In this document: positions 19,460 through 29,300 of the stretch, piece by piece
Layout: the number at the start of each line of letters is the position of its first letter
Numbering within the stretch: the stretch's first letter is position 1
DNA from: Pseudoalteromonas sp. T1lg23B
GTDB taxonomy: Bacteria; Pseudomonadota; Gammaproteobacteria; Enterobacterales; Alteromonadaceae
Assembly (NCBI RefSeq): GCF_002964665.1
Contig: NZ_PQBZ01000034.1
Span: forward strand, 868,429-932,428
Direction: 5' to 3'
DNA length: 64,000 nucleotides
The notes under the pieces: model-generated
Told to the model about the DNA's origin: nothing
The model's input: the letters and a program-made list of their open reading frames with translations, nothing else
The model's database searches: none
Position numbers and translations under genes: made by a program

Positions 19460-20423
19460 AGTGCTCCTGCTCCAGTAAGTTGGGTAATAATGTTGGCGAA
19501 ATGAGTGCCCCTTGATGCTGAATAACAACTCCCGCCAAGTGATGTGCAAATGTTGCACTGGCAACTAAGTCGTTTTCAAGTAAGAAATAAATTAGAAAAC
19601 CAGCTGAAAATGCGTCCCCTGCGGCACAAGTATCTACTACAACCTTAGGCTCAAGTGGATATGCTGGCACCTCAATACAAGTTTTGGTTTCGCTACAGTA
19701 GAGTACACAGGGTGCAGCCCCCTGACGGACCACCAGCAATTGTCTGTCACTTTGTTGCCTTGCATGTAATTCTATGATTTCTTTAGTGTTACTTGTTCCA
19801 TACAAGGCGTATTCATCATCGTCGGTTAAAAAAGCGATGTCAGCCATAGCCATCAATGCTAGATAGTCCCTTTGCGGGTCTACACATTCCCACAGGCTTG
19901 GCCGATAGTTATTATCAAAGATGACAGTACCACCATGGCGTTTAAATTTCCTTAGTTTATCAATTAAATAGCTTCTATGGGAGGCTGGCAAAATGGCTAA
20001 ACTGACACCCGAAAGGTAAACTGCATCAATGCTGCCGTGAGTGAGCGCCTCACTGAGCGTTTCATCTAATTCAAAATAGTCGCGAGCCGCACTATTCGCT
20101 CTATCAAAGCGAAATCGGCGCTCACCAAATTGATCATGGCTGACCCAATACCTTGCCATGTTACGATGTGGGTGTATCAGCAAAAAATCGTCGTTTATGG
20201 CGTTTTGAACTAGTAATTGACGAAATGCAGATTCTTCTTGCGATGTCGCTCCGATTGCACTGGCATAGTAGATTGCAACAGGCGCGTGTGCGAGCTGAGC
20301 ACAAAGATGCTGACAGTACCAAGCGGTGTTAAATGTATCGCCGCCAAAAAACACATTCCCATCGGCTCGGTGTTCTATCATGCATTCACCGAAAAACACC
20401 ACTTTTTTGATTTGTACGTTCAT
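19449..20423 (-). CDS. PfkB family sugar kinase, KdgK-like (2-keto-3-deoxygluconate kinase)
   Basis: The true start is the ATG at 20423, whose ATGA overlaps the symporter stop; it begins MNVQIKKVVFFGECMIE, the usual KdgK start, for 324 residues. A longer frame upstream lies inside the symporter gene. The signature near the C terminus, VVDTCAAGDAFSAGFL, matches the DTTAAGDSFSAG type of KdgK rather than ribokinase. The sugar-binding motif near residue 25 is FFGGDTFNTA. It would convert KDG to KDPG, feeding the Entner-Doudoroff aldolase encoded elsewhere. The operon supplies a plausible KDG source by deamination of glucosaminate. Confidence 0.82.
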   Translation of the reverse strand: MNVQIKKVVFFGECMIEHRADGNVFFGGDTFNTAWYCQHLCAQLAHAPVAIYYASAIGATSQEESAFRQLLVQNAINDDFLLIHPHRNMARYWVSHDQFGERRFRFDRANSAARDYFELDETLSEALTHGSIDAVYLSGVSLAILPASHRSYLIDKLRKFKRHGGTVIFDNNYRPSLWECVDPQRDYLALMAMADIAFLTDDDEYALYGTSNTKEIIELHARQQSDRQLLVVRQGAAPCVLYCSETKTCIEVPAYPLEPKVVVDTCAAGDAFSAGFLIYFLLENDLVASATFAHHLAGVVIQHQGALISPTLLPNLLEQEHCVE

Positions 20424-21856
20424 GATGATGTTTGCTCCACTGCCCCGTGTGCCTTGCTCCCTCGGCGTTTTTGGCTGAACTTGCTCACCAGCACTCCAGC
20501 GACCATCGCACTGCAAAGCGCCGGTATGACTGGATTGCCAAACCATGCAAGCCAATTGTCTTGCTGAGCGACCAACAATGCCGCCATGACACTGCTAAAC
20601 AGCGTTGCCAGCGCGCCCTGCCATGTGTAGTCATGCCAGAATCTACCTAGCAACCCCATCACGCAGAGACCACTCATCACCGTCGCAATCATATGGGTGA
20701 TGTAACTGATAATATCATTTGATAACAACGCCATGCTTAAGGCTAAGGCCACAGTGAGTAACATAGCTACACGGGAAATTAAAAGTTGCTGTTGTACTGG
20801 CATGCTGTTGCGAAACAACCACTGATACATATCATCCACCAACACACTCACTCCCGCTATCGCATCAGAGCTGGCACTAGATAAGGTGGCAGACAACCCA
20901 GCAAGAATGATCAGCCCACCTAACAGCAGTGGCAGGCTATTTAAAGCCATGTAAGGAAAGGCAAACGCAGGATTATCAAGCTCGGCATTGAGCAAATAAG
21001 CGCTGATACCTATTAGAGCCGGAATAACACTAAAAAGCAGATATAGTCCGCCAGAAATAACAAAAGATTGGCGCACACTTTTCACACTCTGAGCTGAATA
21101 AATGCGCTGACGAAATGAAGGTGTCGCTAATACGCCAACTAATACCGCAATGGCTAAAGATATCGCTGGCATCACGCCTATTTTATTGACCGATAAAAAG
21201 CCACTATCAACAACAAGCTCACTGTGCCCAATTGCGCTAAGCCCTCCTACATGGTCTATCGCAAAATACGCCATTAATACAAAGCCGATAAAAAGCAGTA
21301 CCGCCTGAATGGCATCCGTCCACACCACGGCACTATAGCCACCAATGGTCACATAAACCGCTAGACCCACGCCGATGATCAGCTTGGCTTGCCCTTGTTC
21401 AATGCCAGTGAGCCAAGATAAATACATGCCACCGCCAATAAGATGTGCGCCCAACCAACCAATACTGGCGCTGTAAATGAGTAATGCCAATAGCTTTTTA
21501 ACCAAAGGGTGATTGTCGACATAGCTGGCAAGTTCCTCACTCATGGTGGAAAAGTTTTGCGCTCTAGCAGGCGCAAATAACCAAGCGAGAAGTAAAATAC
21601 CCAGCGCGCCACCTATGCCATATAAAGCGCCCGCCCATGCATTTTCATAGGCAAAACCAACCGCGCCCATTGAGGAGCCCGTGCCTACCATAGTTGCCAC
21701 TGTCGTACCCAAAGTTAGTAATACAGGTACTCTGCGCCCCGCCAGTAAAAAATCACTGGATGACTTTTGCCAACGAGATACCCACCAGCTAATTACTACC
21801 ATCACAAATAAATAGCCCGCAAAAGCCAACAAGAAAAAACTCTGCTGTGATGTCAT
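20420..21856 (-). CDS. Sodium/solute symporter (SSS family)
   Basis: This 478-residue membrane protein has about 13 predicted helices and the SSS family features: ISWWVSRWQKSSSDFLLAGR near the N terminus, a first core helix with TLGTTVATMVGTGSSMGA and the loop GGYSAVVWTDAIQAVLLF. It imports a small solute with sodium across the inner membrane. It sits between RidA (59-base gap) and the KdgK-like kinase (ATGA overlap). Pathway context suggests uptake of N-acetylglucosaminic acid or a related aldonic acid. The family call is secure and the substrate is inferred. Confidence 0.85.
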   Translation of the reverse strand: MTSQQSFFLLAFAGYLFVMVVISWWVSRWQKSSSDFLLAGRRVPVLLTLGTTVATMVGTGSSMGAVGFAYENAWAGALYGIGGALGILLLAWLFAPARAQNFSTMSEELASYVDNHPLVKKLLALLIYSASIGWLGAHLIGGGMYLSWLTGIEQGQAKLIIGVGLAVYVTIGGYSAVVWTDAIQAVLLFIGFVLMAYFAIDHVGGLSAIGHSELVVDSGFLSVNKIGVMPAISLAIAVLVGVLATPSFRQRIYSAQSVKSVRQSFVISGGLYLLFSVIPALIGISAYLLNAELDNPAFAFPYMALNSLPLLLGGLIILAGLSATLSSASSDAIAGVSVLVDDMYQWLFRNSMPVQQQLLISRVAMLLTVALALSMALLSNDIISYITHMIATVMSGLCVMGLLGRFWHDYTWQGALATLFSSVMAALLVAQQDNWLAWFGNPVIPALCSAMVAGVLVSKFSQKRRGSKAHGAVEQTSS

Positions 21857-21915
21857 CTACGCCCCCTTCTTTGCGACTTGTGCTAGACGCCGCAATTGTG
21901 TCTATTCTCAGCCTG

Positions 21916-22302
21916 TTAATTGCCCTTGTAACAGGTGACATCCACTTCCACTTTGCAATCCACAACCAAATCCGCAACCATGCAAATACGCGCTGGCGGG
22001 TGAGCGCCAAAATACTGCGCAAATACCTTATTAAAGGACTGAAAGTACCGTGCATCGGTTAAAATCACCGACACATGGGTAACATGTTCAAGTGCATAAC
22101 CCGCTTCTTCCATAATCGCAACACAGTTATCAAGGGCGACTTTGCTTTGTTCAATGATCCCCCCCTCAACTACTTCCCCATCACGCATCGGCGTTTGCCC
22201 AGACACTCGCAGCCAACCGCCCGCTTCAACCGCTCTGGCAAAGGGCAAATGCTGCCCGCCTGTACCCGTGCCTCCTTCGGCACCAATTCGTCTGATTGTC
22301 AT
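21916..22302 (-). CDS. RidA/YjgF family enamine-imine deaminase
   Basis: This 128-residue protein has the RidA fold features: FARAVEAGGWLRVSGQ, VALDNCVAIMEEAGYALEHV and the C-terminal PPARICMVADLVVD containing the Arg that binds the carboxylate of the substrate. RidA proteins speed hydrolysis of reactive enamine/imine intermediates released by PLP-dependent dehydratases. Two bases separate it from the deacylase gene. Its presence beside a fold-III PLP enzyme supports an ammonia-eliminating step that yields a 2-keto acid. It could be the operon's dedicated deaminase. Confidence 0.9.
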   Translation of the reverse strand: MTIRRIGAEGGTGTGGQHLPFARAVEAGGWLRVSGQTPMRDGEVVEGGIIEQSKVALDNCVAIMEEAGYALEHVTHVSVILTDARYFQSFNKVFAQYFGAHPPARICMVADLVVDCKVEVDVTCYKGN

Positions 22303-22304
22303 CG

Positions 22305-23777
22305 TTATTCCTTATCTTGTGAACGAACTAAAAACTGCCCAGCCCTGTGTCTTTGTTGAATGCTGAATTGGTCGTCCCCTTCTTTGAAGCTAGTACGACC
22401 ATTCACCCACACCTGTTTTATCCCTCGTGCTTGTTTGTGAGGTTGGCTATACGTCGCCTGATCCGAAATCGTCTTGGCATCAAACAACACTAAATCAGCA
22501 AAATAACCCTCTTTGATCTCACCACGATTTTTAAGTCCAAAGGTTCGAGATGATAACGCTGTCATTTTATGGATAGCTAAAGACAAATCTAAAGCATGTA
22601 ACTGGCGAGCATATTGACCTAAAACTCGTGGAAACGTCCCCCATAGTCTAGGGTGCGGATGAGGATCACACGGTAGTCCATCAGAACCTATCATGCTGTG
22701 TTCATGACAAACAATATCCTGCACATCCTGCTCATCCATACAATGATATACAGCACCAGCTGGGCTCAGCCTTTGTGCGGCCTCTAGTAATGAAACCTGC
22801 CACATAGAGGCTATATCTTTGAGGGTGCGCTGTGCCATATCTGGATGAGGTTCAGACCAAGTGATAAAAATTTCACTTTCATCCGTTACCTGCTTTAGAT
22901 CCAAGGTGCTCGAACTGGCTGCATAAGGGTAACAATCACAGCAAACAGCCTGATGCTGACGTTGTTTTTGTAGATGTGCTAATACTTGTTTCGCCCTACC
23001 CCAATTGTTTTTTCCTGCACACTTCAAATGAGAAATAACCAAGGGAACTTGCGCACTTTTAGCGCTAGCGAATGCTTCATCCATTGCATCCAAAATAGCG
23101 TCAAATTCAGTGCGCAAATGTGTTGTATATATGCCGTTGTAGGGGACTAAACACTGGATCAGGTCGCATACTTCTGCGAAACTTGCCGCATTCGCATTGG
23201 CATAGGCGAGCCCTGTACTAAAGCCTAGCGCCCCATCGGCTAGGGCCTCTGTTAGCAGCGCTTGCATTTGCGCAATTTCGTCACTCGTTGCAGTTCGCCC
23301 AAGCGCTGGCATCACTTGCGCTCTCAGTGAAGTATGACCTATCAACATCGCTGTATTTACGCTTGGTCTAACCTTGGCATACTGGCTTTGATACTCTGCC
23401 AGTGTGGCAAACCTAAACTCAACTTCATCACCGAGTAAGTTAATCGGGTCAACCAACTTTTCAGCGCCTCGAAATGGCACAGCACTGATCCCACAGTTGC
23501 CTGTGATGACCGTTGTCACCCCCTGACTCAGCTTATTGAGCATATGTGGATTACGCAGCACCTCTAAATCGTCATGGGTATGTACATCTATAAACCCCGG
23601 TGCCAGTGCACAGCCTTGTCCATCAACATAGTGTTTTGCACGACAGTGTGACACGTTGCCAATTGTCACTATGCGTTCGCCCATAATGGCAACGCCACCA
23701 AGTTTGGGGTCACAATATTCACCATTGTAAATCATCACGTTATGAATAACTGTATCCACAAGCTCAGTACTTATCAT
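22305..23777 (-). CDS. D-aminoacylase family amidohydrolase (N-acyl deacylase)
   Basis: This 490-residue amidohydrolase resembles N-acyl-D-amino-acid deacylases. Visible motifs are GFIDVHTHDD (metal-binding HxH), TTVITGNCGIS with the metal-ligand Cys, SHLKCAGKNNWG with the metal-ligand His, and MIGSDGLPCDPHPHPR with the catalytic Asp. Family members remove acyl groups from N-acyl-D-amino acids. An N-acetyl-D-glucosaminate molecule is itself an N-acetyl-2-amino acid, so the operon context suggests deacetylation of GlcNAc-derived aldonic acid. The start lies three bases after the RpiR stop. Alternative substrates such as ordinary N-acyl-D-amino acids cannot be excluded. Confidence 0.87.
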   Translation of the reverse strand: MISTELVDTVIHNVMIYNGEYCDPKLGGVAIMGERIVTIGNVSHCRAKHYVDGQGCALAPGFIDVHTHDDLEVLRNPHMLNKLSQGVTTVITGNCGISAVPFRGAEKLVDPINLLGDEVEFRFATLAEYQSQYAKVRPSVNTAMLIGHTSLRAQVMPALGRTATSDEIAQMQALLTEALADGALGFSTGLAYANANAASFAEVCDLIQCLVPYNGIYTTHLRTEFDAILDAMDEAFASAKSAQVPLVISHLKCAGKNNWGRAKQVLAHLQKQRQHQAVCCDCYPYAASSSTLDLKQVTDESEIFITWSEPHPDMAQRTLKDIASMWQVSLLEAAQRLSPAGAVYHCMDEQDVQDIVCHEHSMIGSDGLPCDPHPHPRLWGTFPRVLGQYARQLHALDLSLAIHKMTALSSRTFGLKNRGEIKEGYFADLVLFDAKTISDQATYSQPHKQARGIKQVWVNGRTSFKEGDDQFSIQQRHRAGQFLVRSQDKE

Positions 23778-23780
23778 CGC

Positions 23781-24653
23781 TCAATCTCCCAATGGAAAAC
23801 GTTTGTCCATGGGGTAAGCCCCACTGGCTTCATTACGGTGCTTATCCAGCTGCACCTTCAAGCGCCGCAGCTTTTCTTTTGAACGGCGTTGGTTTTTCAT
23901 CGCCACTTCACTGGACAATATATCCACTGCCGCCATCATGGCATAACGTGCCGCACTGGGTTTAAAAATATAATCACTCTCTTGTGTTTTAATTGGCAAA
24001 TGAAAGTCGGCCAGCGCTGACAACTCCCCTTCAGGACAGATGGCTATCACCACTGCGCCATATTCTTTTGCTATGCGAGTTGCATCCGTGACATCCGGGC
24101 TAACACCGCTGATAGACAAGCTAATGACGACATCATTTTTATTGATGGTTGATGCAGTCATGCGCATCAACATGGGGTCGCTATGGGCGTTACTGAGTAT
24201 ATCTAAGCGAAATAGACGGTTTTGACACTCTGTGGCCAACATACTGCTGCCCCCACCAACTCCGTAAATTAAACAATGCCGAGCACTGCAAATAGCGTCA
24301 CTCGCTTGTTGCACCACATGCTCTTCAATAAGTCCTGCATTAAGGTTCAAAATCTCCTGAATCGAAGAATAGACGTGAGAAATATTCTCCCGCTCAACCA
24401 AAGATGTGCCTAAAAACCGCTCTCCAACAGCGGTTGACTTGGCCAATTGCAGTTTCAGATCGCGTACGTTTTCGCACTGTAGACTTTTTGCTAAACGCGT
24501 TATGCTGGCGTGGCTGACCTGCGCTCTTTGTGCTAATTCATTAATTGAAGCGCTGGCTGCAAAATGGAGGTCTGACAGGATAAGCTTGGCAACTTTTTGC
24601 TCTGCTCGACTAAAGTGGCCCATGCCTTGTGATATTTTGTCAATTATGTCCAT
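23781..24653 (-). CDS. RpiR-family transcription regulator (HTH + SIS)
   Basis: This 290-residue regulator has the RpiR-type N-terminal HTH (ASINELAQRAQVSHASITRL at about 34-53) and a C-terminal SIS sugar-phosphate-binding domain (LIYGVGGGSSMLATEC and VVISLSISGVSPDVTDAT). It is embedded as the second gene of the catabolic operon, 11 bases after the PLP enzyme. It probably controls its own operon and the divergent receptor through the paired TGTTA-N5-TAACA sites at 26017-26064. The likely ligand is a sugar-acid phosphate such as KDPG, as for the relative HexR; this is an inference. Confidence 0.87.
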   Translation of the reverse strand: MDIIDKISQGMGHFSRAEQKVAKLILSDLHFAASASINELAQRAQVSHASITRLAKSLQCENVRDLKLQLAKSTAVGERFLGTSLVERENISHVYSSIQEILNLNAGLIEEHVVQQASDAICSARHCLIYGVGGGSSMLATECQNRLFRLDILSNAHSDPMLMRMTASTINKNDVVISLSISGVSPDVTDATRIAKEYGAVVIAICPEGELSALADFHLPIKTQESDYIFKPSAARYAMMAAVDILSSEVAMKNQRRSKEKLRRLKVQLDKHRNEASGAYPMDKRFPLGD

Positions 24654-24664
24654 AGCTAAGCCTT

Positions 24665-25891
24665 TTAAAAGTATGTGGTTAAGGTTTTAGTGATCACCCA
24701 ATCATCTTCAACCACACCAATTTGTCTCCATTTATCAAAGGTTAAGCACGGGTGTGAAGTAGAGAAACAAACTAAATCGCCCACTTTGAGCGTGCAATCT
24801 GGTGCAACGTTCATCATGCAGTGTTGGTCCATAATATGCGTCACTCGCCACGCTGACGGCGCATTCTCAAGTTTTTGAGTAGCAGGTGTAAAAACCAACT
24901 CCGCCGTTGGTAGTCCGGCGTCAAAAGCTGCATCACGCTTGCCCAAACCAATGATTACTTGATCAGACTGGGTACGCGAAACCACATAGGCCCAAATGTA
25001 CAAGCCTGATATTAAAGCGCCATTGATGTCGCATGCTAACTGGCAACGTTGTACCACTTGTTGCTGAGCAGATTGATAAATTCCAGTGTCATGAATAAGG
25101 TAGCAACCAGGGCGCAGTACATAGGTAAACTGTTCACGACTTTTACTGGCATTTAGGGCCTTTGCAACAACATCGTACCAAGCAGAGCCCGCGCCGGTAA
25201 TAATGGGGTTGGCTAAGGCAAAGCCCTGACGTTGTTGAATTTGCACCGCTATTGCAATAATCTTTTCCACAAGCGTATTAATATGTTCTACGGCTTGCTC
25301 CGCAGCTACCACCCCCTCGTAAAAGCTCAAACCGCAAACATTCAGTGCTTTAAACTGCTGACATACATCCAACAGTTCGAGTGTCTGCGCCTGTGAACGC
25401 ACACCACAACGACCATTCTCAATACCTACCTCTAGGAGAATGTTTAGTGCTACACTTTTAGTCGCAAAAAACTCCCCCAACTGGCGAGCATTATCTGGAG
25501 AGTCTACAAAACAGTAAAACTCGGTATCTGTCTGTGCCAGCAACTGCGCTATCAATTCAAAATGATATTTTCCCACCAGTTGATTGGCTAGAATGATCCT
25601 TTCTACGCCATGTTCTACTGCATTTAACACCTGCGGCACCGTTGCTAAACTAATAGCCCAAGCTCCCTGTTCAATTTGTTGGTGAAACAAGTCAGGCGAC
25701 ATGGTTGTTTTACCATGAGGTGCAAGCTTTACACCTGCTCGCATCGCATATTGCGCCATCCATTGTGCGTTATTGGTGATGGCGCTTTGCTTAACAACGG
25801 CAACGGGTAAGCTGACCTCCTCAGCTAAAATACTCCAGCCTTGAGTCACAAGTAATTCAGGCTTACCAGAGCCTTTTAGAAATTCAGACAT
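24665..25891 (-). CDS. Fold-type III PLP enzyme (D-threonine aldolase/D-serine dehydratase-like)
   Basis: The ATG at 25891 has AAGGG just upstream and gives 408 residues; an ATG 36 bases earlier lacks a ribosome site. The fold-III alanine-racemase-like barrel is marked by KLAPHGKTTMSPDLF, whose Lys should bind PLP, and by LLEVGIENGRCGVRS. The C-terminal metal-site region reads MDQHCMMNV. Relatives include D-serine dehydratase, D-threonine aldolase and D-glucosaminate ammonia-lyase. As first gene of an operon with RidA and a KDG-type kinase, D-glucosaminate to KDG plus ammonia is the most coherent reaction. Activity on D-serine-like amino acids is the main alternative. Confidence 0.82.
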   Translation of the reverse strand: MSEFLKGSGKPELLVTQGWSILAEEVSLPVAVVKQSAITNNAQWMAQYAMRAGVKLAPHGKTTMSPDLFHQQIEQGAWAISLATVPQVLNAVEHGVERIILANQLVGKYHFELIAQLLAQTDTEFYCFVDSPDNARQLGEFFATKSVALNILLEVGIENGRCGVRSQAQTLELLDVCQQFKALNVCGLSFYEGVVAAEQAVEHINTLVEKIIAIAVQIQQRQGFALANPIITGAGSAWYDVVAKALNASKSREQFTYVLRPGCYLIHDTGIYQSAQQQVVQRCQLACDINGALISGLYIWAYVVSRTQSDQVIIGLGKRDAAFDAGLPTAELVFTPATQKLENAPSAWRVTHIMDQHCMMNVAPDCTLKVGDLVCFSTSHPCLTFDKWRQIGVVEDDWVITKTLTTYF

Positions 25892-26012
25892 AGTACCCTT
25901 TATTAATCCGTCACAATTATTTGACATAGTGATGTGACGCTAACCACATACGACTAATTTACAATCAAAAACAACACAAATATTAACCAAACTGCTTGCT
26001 TTATCGCCTATG

Positions 26013-26068
26013 GTAATGTTAAAAAGTAACAAGTTCAATAGTATTTTTATGTTACTTTTTAACATTAC
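26013..26068. promoter_or_regulatory. Mirror-image pair of putative RpiR operators
   Basis: Two 19-base arms, GTAATGTTAAAAAGTAACA (26013-26031) and its exact reverse complement (26050-26068), face each other. Each arm contains a TGTTA-N5-TAACA pseudo-palindrome (26017-26031 and 26050-26064), the shape of RpiR-family sites such as that of HexR. The centres are 33 bases apart. The RpiR gene lies 1.4 kb away in the operon this region drives. The match to this regulator is inferred. Confidence 0.65.
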
Positions 26069-26223
26069 TGTTTGGTAGCAAACATTAATTTTGAGCTGAG
26101 CAGGTAAATTATGAGTACGTTTTGCGCCATTGTTACTTTGTCGTGATGACGCAACGTTTGTATGAGTAGTTAAACGTCATGTTACTCAAATATACAGGCC
26201 ATCAATATTTTTTTAAAACTGAA

Positions 26224-26237
26224 TGACAGCGATGTCA
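26224..26237. promoter_or_regulatory. NagR-like LacI-type operator
   Basis: AATGACAGCGATGTCAAA at 26222-26239 centres on TGACA-GCGA-TGTCA. It resembles the AATGACARCGYTGTCATT site known for the GlcNAc repressor NagR in Xanthomonas, with differences at the central Y position and the outer right arm. It lies about 93 bases before the receptor start. Confidence 0.4.
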
Positions 26238-26329
26238 AATTTACTTTTTGAAAAGAAATGAATCATCACAACAACAAGGCATATCAAGCCCAGTCAACTT
26301 GATTTGCTCAACGATACAAGGGGAAGAAG

Positions 26330-29300
26330 GTGTCTAACAAAACATTTAAACGCAGCATACTATCGTCTACCATTGCGGTCGCGCTCTCTGCGGGCATTGC
26401 ACACAATGCAAGCGCGCAAGACAGTCCAACTGTTCAAGATGATATTGAAATTATTCAAGTCAAAGGGATCCGTGCCAGTACAGTCAAATCAATTAACGTT
26501 AAGCGTTTTGCTGCGTCGCAAGTTGATGGTATTGCCTCTGAAGATATCGGTAAGCTACCTGATGTCACAATCTCCGACTCTCTACAGCGGATCACTGGTG
26601 TACAAGTTGAAAGAACCGCTGGAGAAAGCGGACCGGTACAAATTCGTGGTATGGGTCAAGTTGATACCACACTCAACGGCGAAGTATTTTTAAGTGCCAC
26701 CACCATCGACTCCTCAGGTGCAAATTTTGGTGATCTGCCTGCTCAACTGTTTGCTGGTGTTGATGTGTACAAAACTAGCCAAACAAAACGTACCGCATCG
26801 GGTATTACTGGCTCGGTAGATTTAAAAACCCGCCGTCCTTTCAATATGAATGAAGGCTGGGTATATAATGTTTCTGCTGACGTAACACAAGGCTCAATCA
26901 GCGAAGAAAGCGACCCGACGCTTACTGGTTTAGTCAGTTATAACGCTGACAAATGGGGCGTGTTATTTTCAGCGGCGACTCAAGAGGCAACGTTAGCGAC
27001 TGACTACAACGGCTATTTCGATACGTCTGAAAACGGTGGTATTGGCGCCGCCAACAACAACTTTACTTGGGGTCAAAACCCGCGCGGTGAAGAAGTTCGC
27101 CACGTTGTACCACAGGGTTTTGCAGCCTTCAATAAACAGGAAAAGCGAGAACGTGAAGGCTATCAATTTGCATTTCAAGCCGATTTAAGTGAAGGGTTTG
27201 AACTAGTATTCGAAGCTTTTTATACAGATCAATCACGCTTTAATGACCGCCGAGGTCTGTCACAAAATAACCGCTGGTACAGCTTCAATGACTATGCCTA
27301 CCCGACCGAGTCTGGTTGGACTGGCGATACCTTTACCGATGCCGATGGCAACCCTTGGGGTGCCGTCAACGACTTCTACTTGAAGCCATGGCGTCTACAA
27401 ACCTTCACACAGGTAAATAACAACTTTGAAAAATCAACCAACCTAAATCTGGAACTGAATTTCAACAACGGTGGAGCGCTTACCGGTCAAGTACGCGCCA
27501 CGCGTGCTCACGCATCGGCTAGAATGCGCCATGGTTATGGTGAAGGTGACATGCTGAGCATCGACCGGGGTACTTTGGTGACGGGTCCAGGGCAATTAAC
27601 CCCCGCCGAATTTTGTGGTAGCGATGACGCCATTGTGGGTGATCAAGGTGGCTGTTACGCGGCATTCTCACCCGGCGGTATTGAAGATGACAGCTTTTTA
27701 CTTCGCTACAATGCCAGTGGCGAGTCCCCCGTGTTTAGCGGCTTTGAGCAAATGGTCAATGGTGGACAAGGTAGGATGAGTGTGGCCGATTACATGGGCA
27801 GCATTGATTCATACCATATCGGTGCATTTTCTTCGGAAGGTAATACCGACGATGAAGGTGAAATCAATACCTTCAGTACCAAATGGAACTACCAATTTGA
27901 TGACGTGACCTTTATTACCAGCGTAGACTTTGGTATTCGCGTTATGGAGCGTGAGGTCGATCACGATCAATTTACCTACACCTCTGAATTTGGTGATGGC
28001 TGTGATGTTGCCCAGTGGAAAGCCGTTGACCAATACCACACCACTGCAACGTGTGAGGGTAACCCTGCTGCGGGTGAGTACCTAACACAAGATGTAGGTG
28101 ATCTCACTGCTGGTACTTGGGTGCCCTATACGCTGTTAAACCCCGCTAGGTTAGATAAGTACACCACCGTTAGTCAGATTTCTAATTATGGCAGCGTGCA
28201 AGGTATCCCGAGCATGTGGTCAATTGACCCGAGTAACTTTCGCGACCCCCGCCAGTTCCACCTCGATACTTTTGGCAACGTGCAACGTATCGAAAATGCG
28301 GGTGCATCTTACGATGTGGAGTTGAATGAATTTAGTTACTTTCTGCAAGCAAACTTCGAATACAACATGTTCAAAGGCAACTTCGGTATGAAGGTTATCG
28401 AAACCGACTTGTATGTAAAACAAAATTTGGCAGGGTCTAACCTACCTCACAGTGGCTTGGGCCCTGATATTGGTGATGTTGTTACTGAGCGCAGTTATAC
28501 GGATTACTTGCCATCGGTCAATATTACCGCTGATGTCACTGAGGATGTGATCGTACGTGCTGCCTATTCAAAAAATATGCAAGCGCTGACACTGAGCAAT
28601 TGGGGCGGTGGTAAAACCGTGGGCAAAGCTATCAACGGCGAGTGTGACTGCTTGCGCGTTGTTAATGGCACGCTATCGGGTAACCCTGAACTAAATCCAT
28701 GGCGCTCGAAGAACTTCTCTCTTTCTGCTGAGTGGTATTCCGGTGAGGCATCCATGGCATTTTTAGCACTTTACAAAATTGATATTGAGAGCTTCACAAC
28801 AGATGGAACAGTGATGATTGATGAGCCCGATGATGACGGTATCCGTCGTGGTCCATGGCCTTTCACCACCCAAGTGCAGGGTGAAGGTGGCTACGTAAAA
28901 GGGATTGAAGTCGGTATGAAAGCCGCATTTGGTGACTATACCGACATCAGCATCTTGCAAAACTTTGGTGTTGATGTGAACTATACCTACAGTGACAGCG
29001 GGTATGATACCAATGAAAGCGTGTTTGGCGAGCTGCCATTTCCGGGCAACTCAAAAGACACTTACAACTTTGTACTGTGGTATGAGCAAGATGAGTTTTC
29101 TACACGTCTAGCTTGGAATTCTCGCAGCCCACGGTTAGTGACAACGGGCTCAAGCGCTGTGGGTGGACAATCTCTTTATCAAGATGATTATTCACAGCTT
29201 GATTTCAGCGCGACCTATCATGCCACTGACTACCTAGATATCTTCTTGCATGGTTCAAACATTACCGAAGAAGTACAACAAACGTATTTACAGTTTGCTG

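Larger units (their letters stand above)
25892..26329. promoter_or_regulatory. Divergent control region of the catabolic operon and TonB receptor
   Basis: This region of about 440 bases separates the leftward eight-gene operon from the rightward receptor. It contains the two putative RpiR sites centred at 26024 and 26057 and a NagR-like palindrome at 26224-26237. No reading frame of note lies inside it. Confidence 0.7.

Noticed and set aside
19460..19564. N-terminal extension of the GH20 gene into the kinase gene.
   Set aside because: The extension would place the hydrophobic export signal internally and lies over conserved kinase codons. The GTG/TTG start at 19459/19456 has a ribosome site.
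8..26064. The 33-base spacing shared by the left-edge LacI-type sites and the RpiR-type sites.
   Set aside because: The motifs differ completely. A spacing near three helical turns is a common constraint for paired operators, so the match is probably coincidental.
26304..26693. 129-codon open frame at the start of the TonB receptor.
   Set aside because: It overlaps the receptor's signal peptide and plug in another frame. The receptor frame has the strong ribosome site and family motifs.
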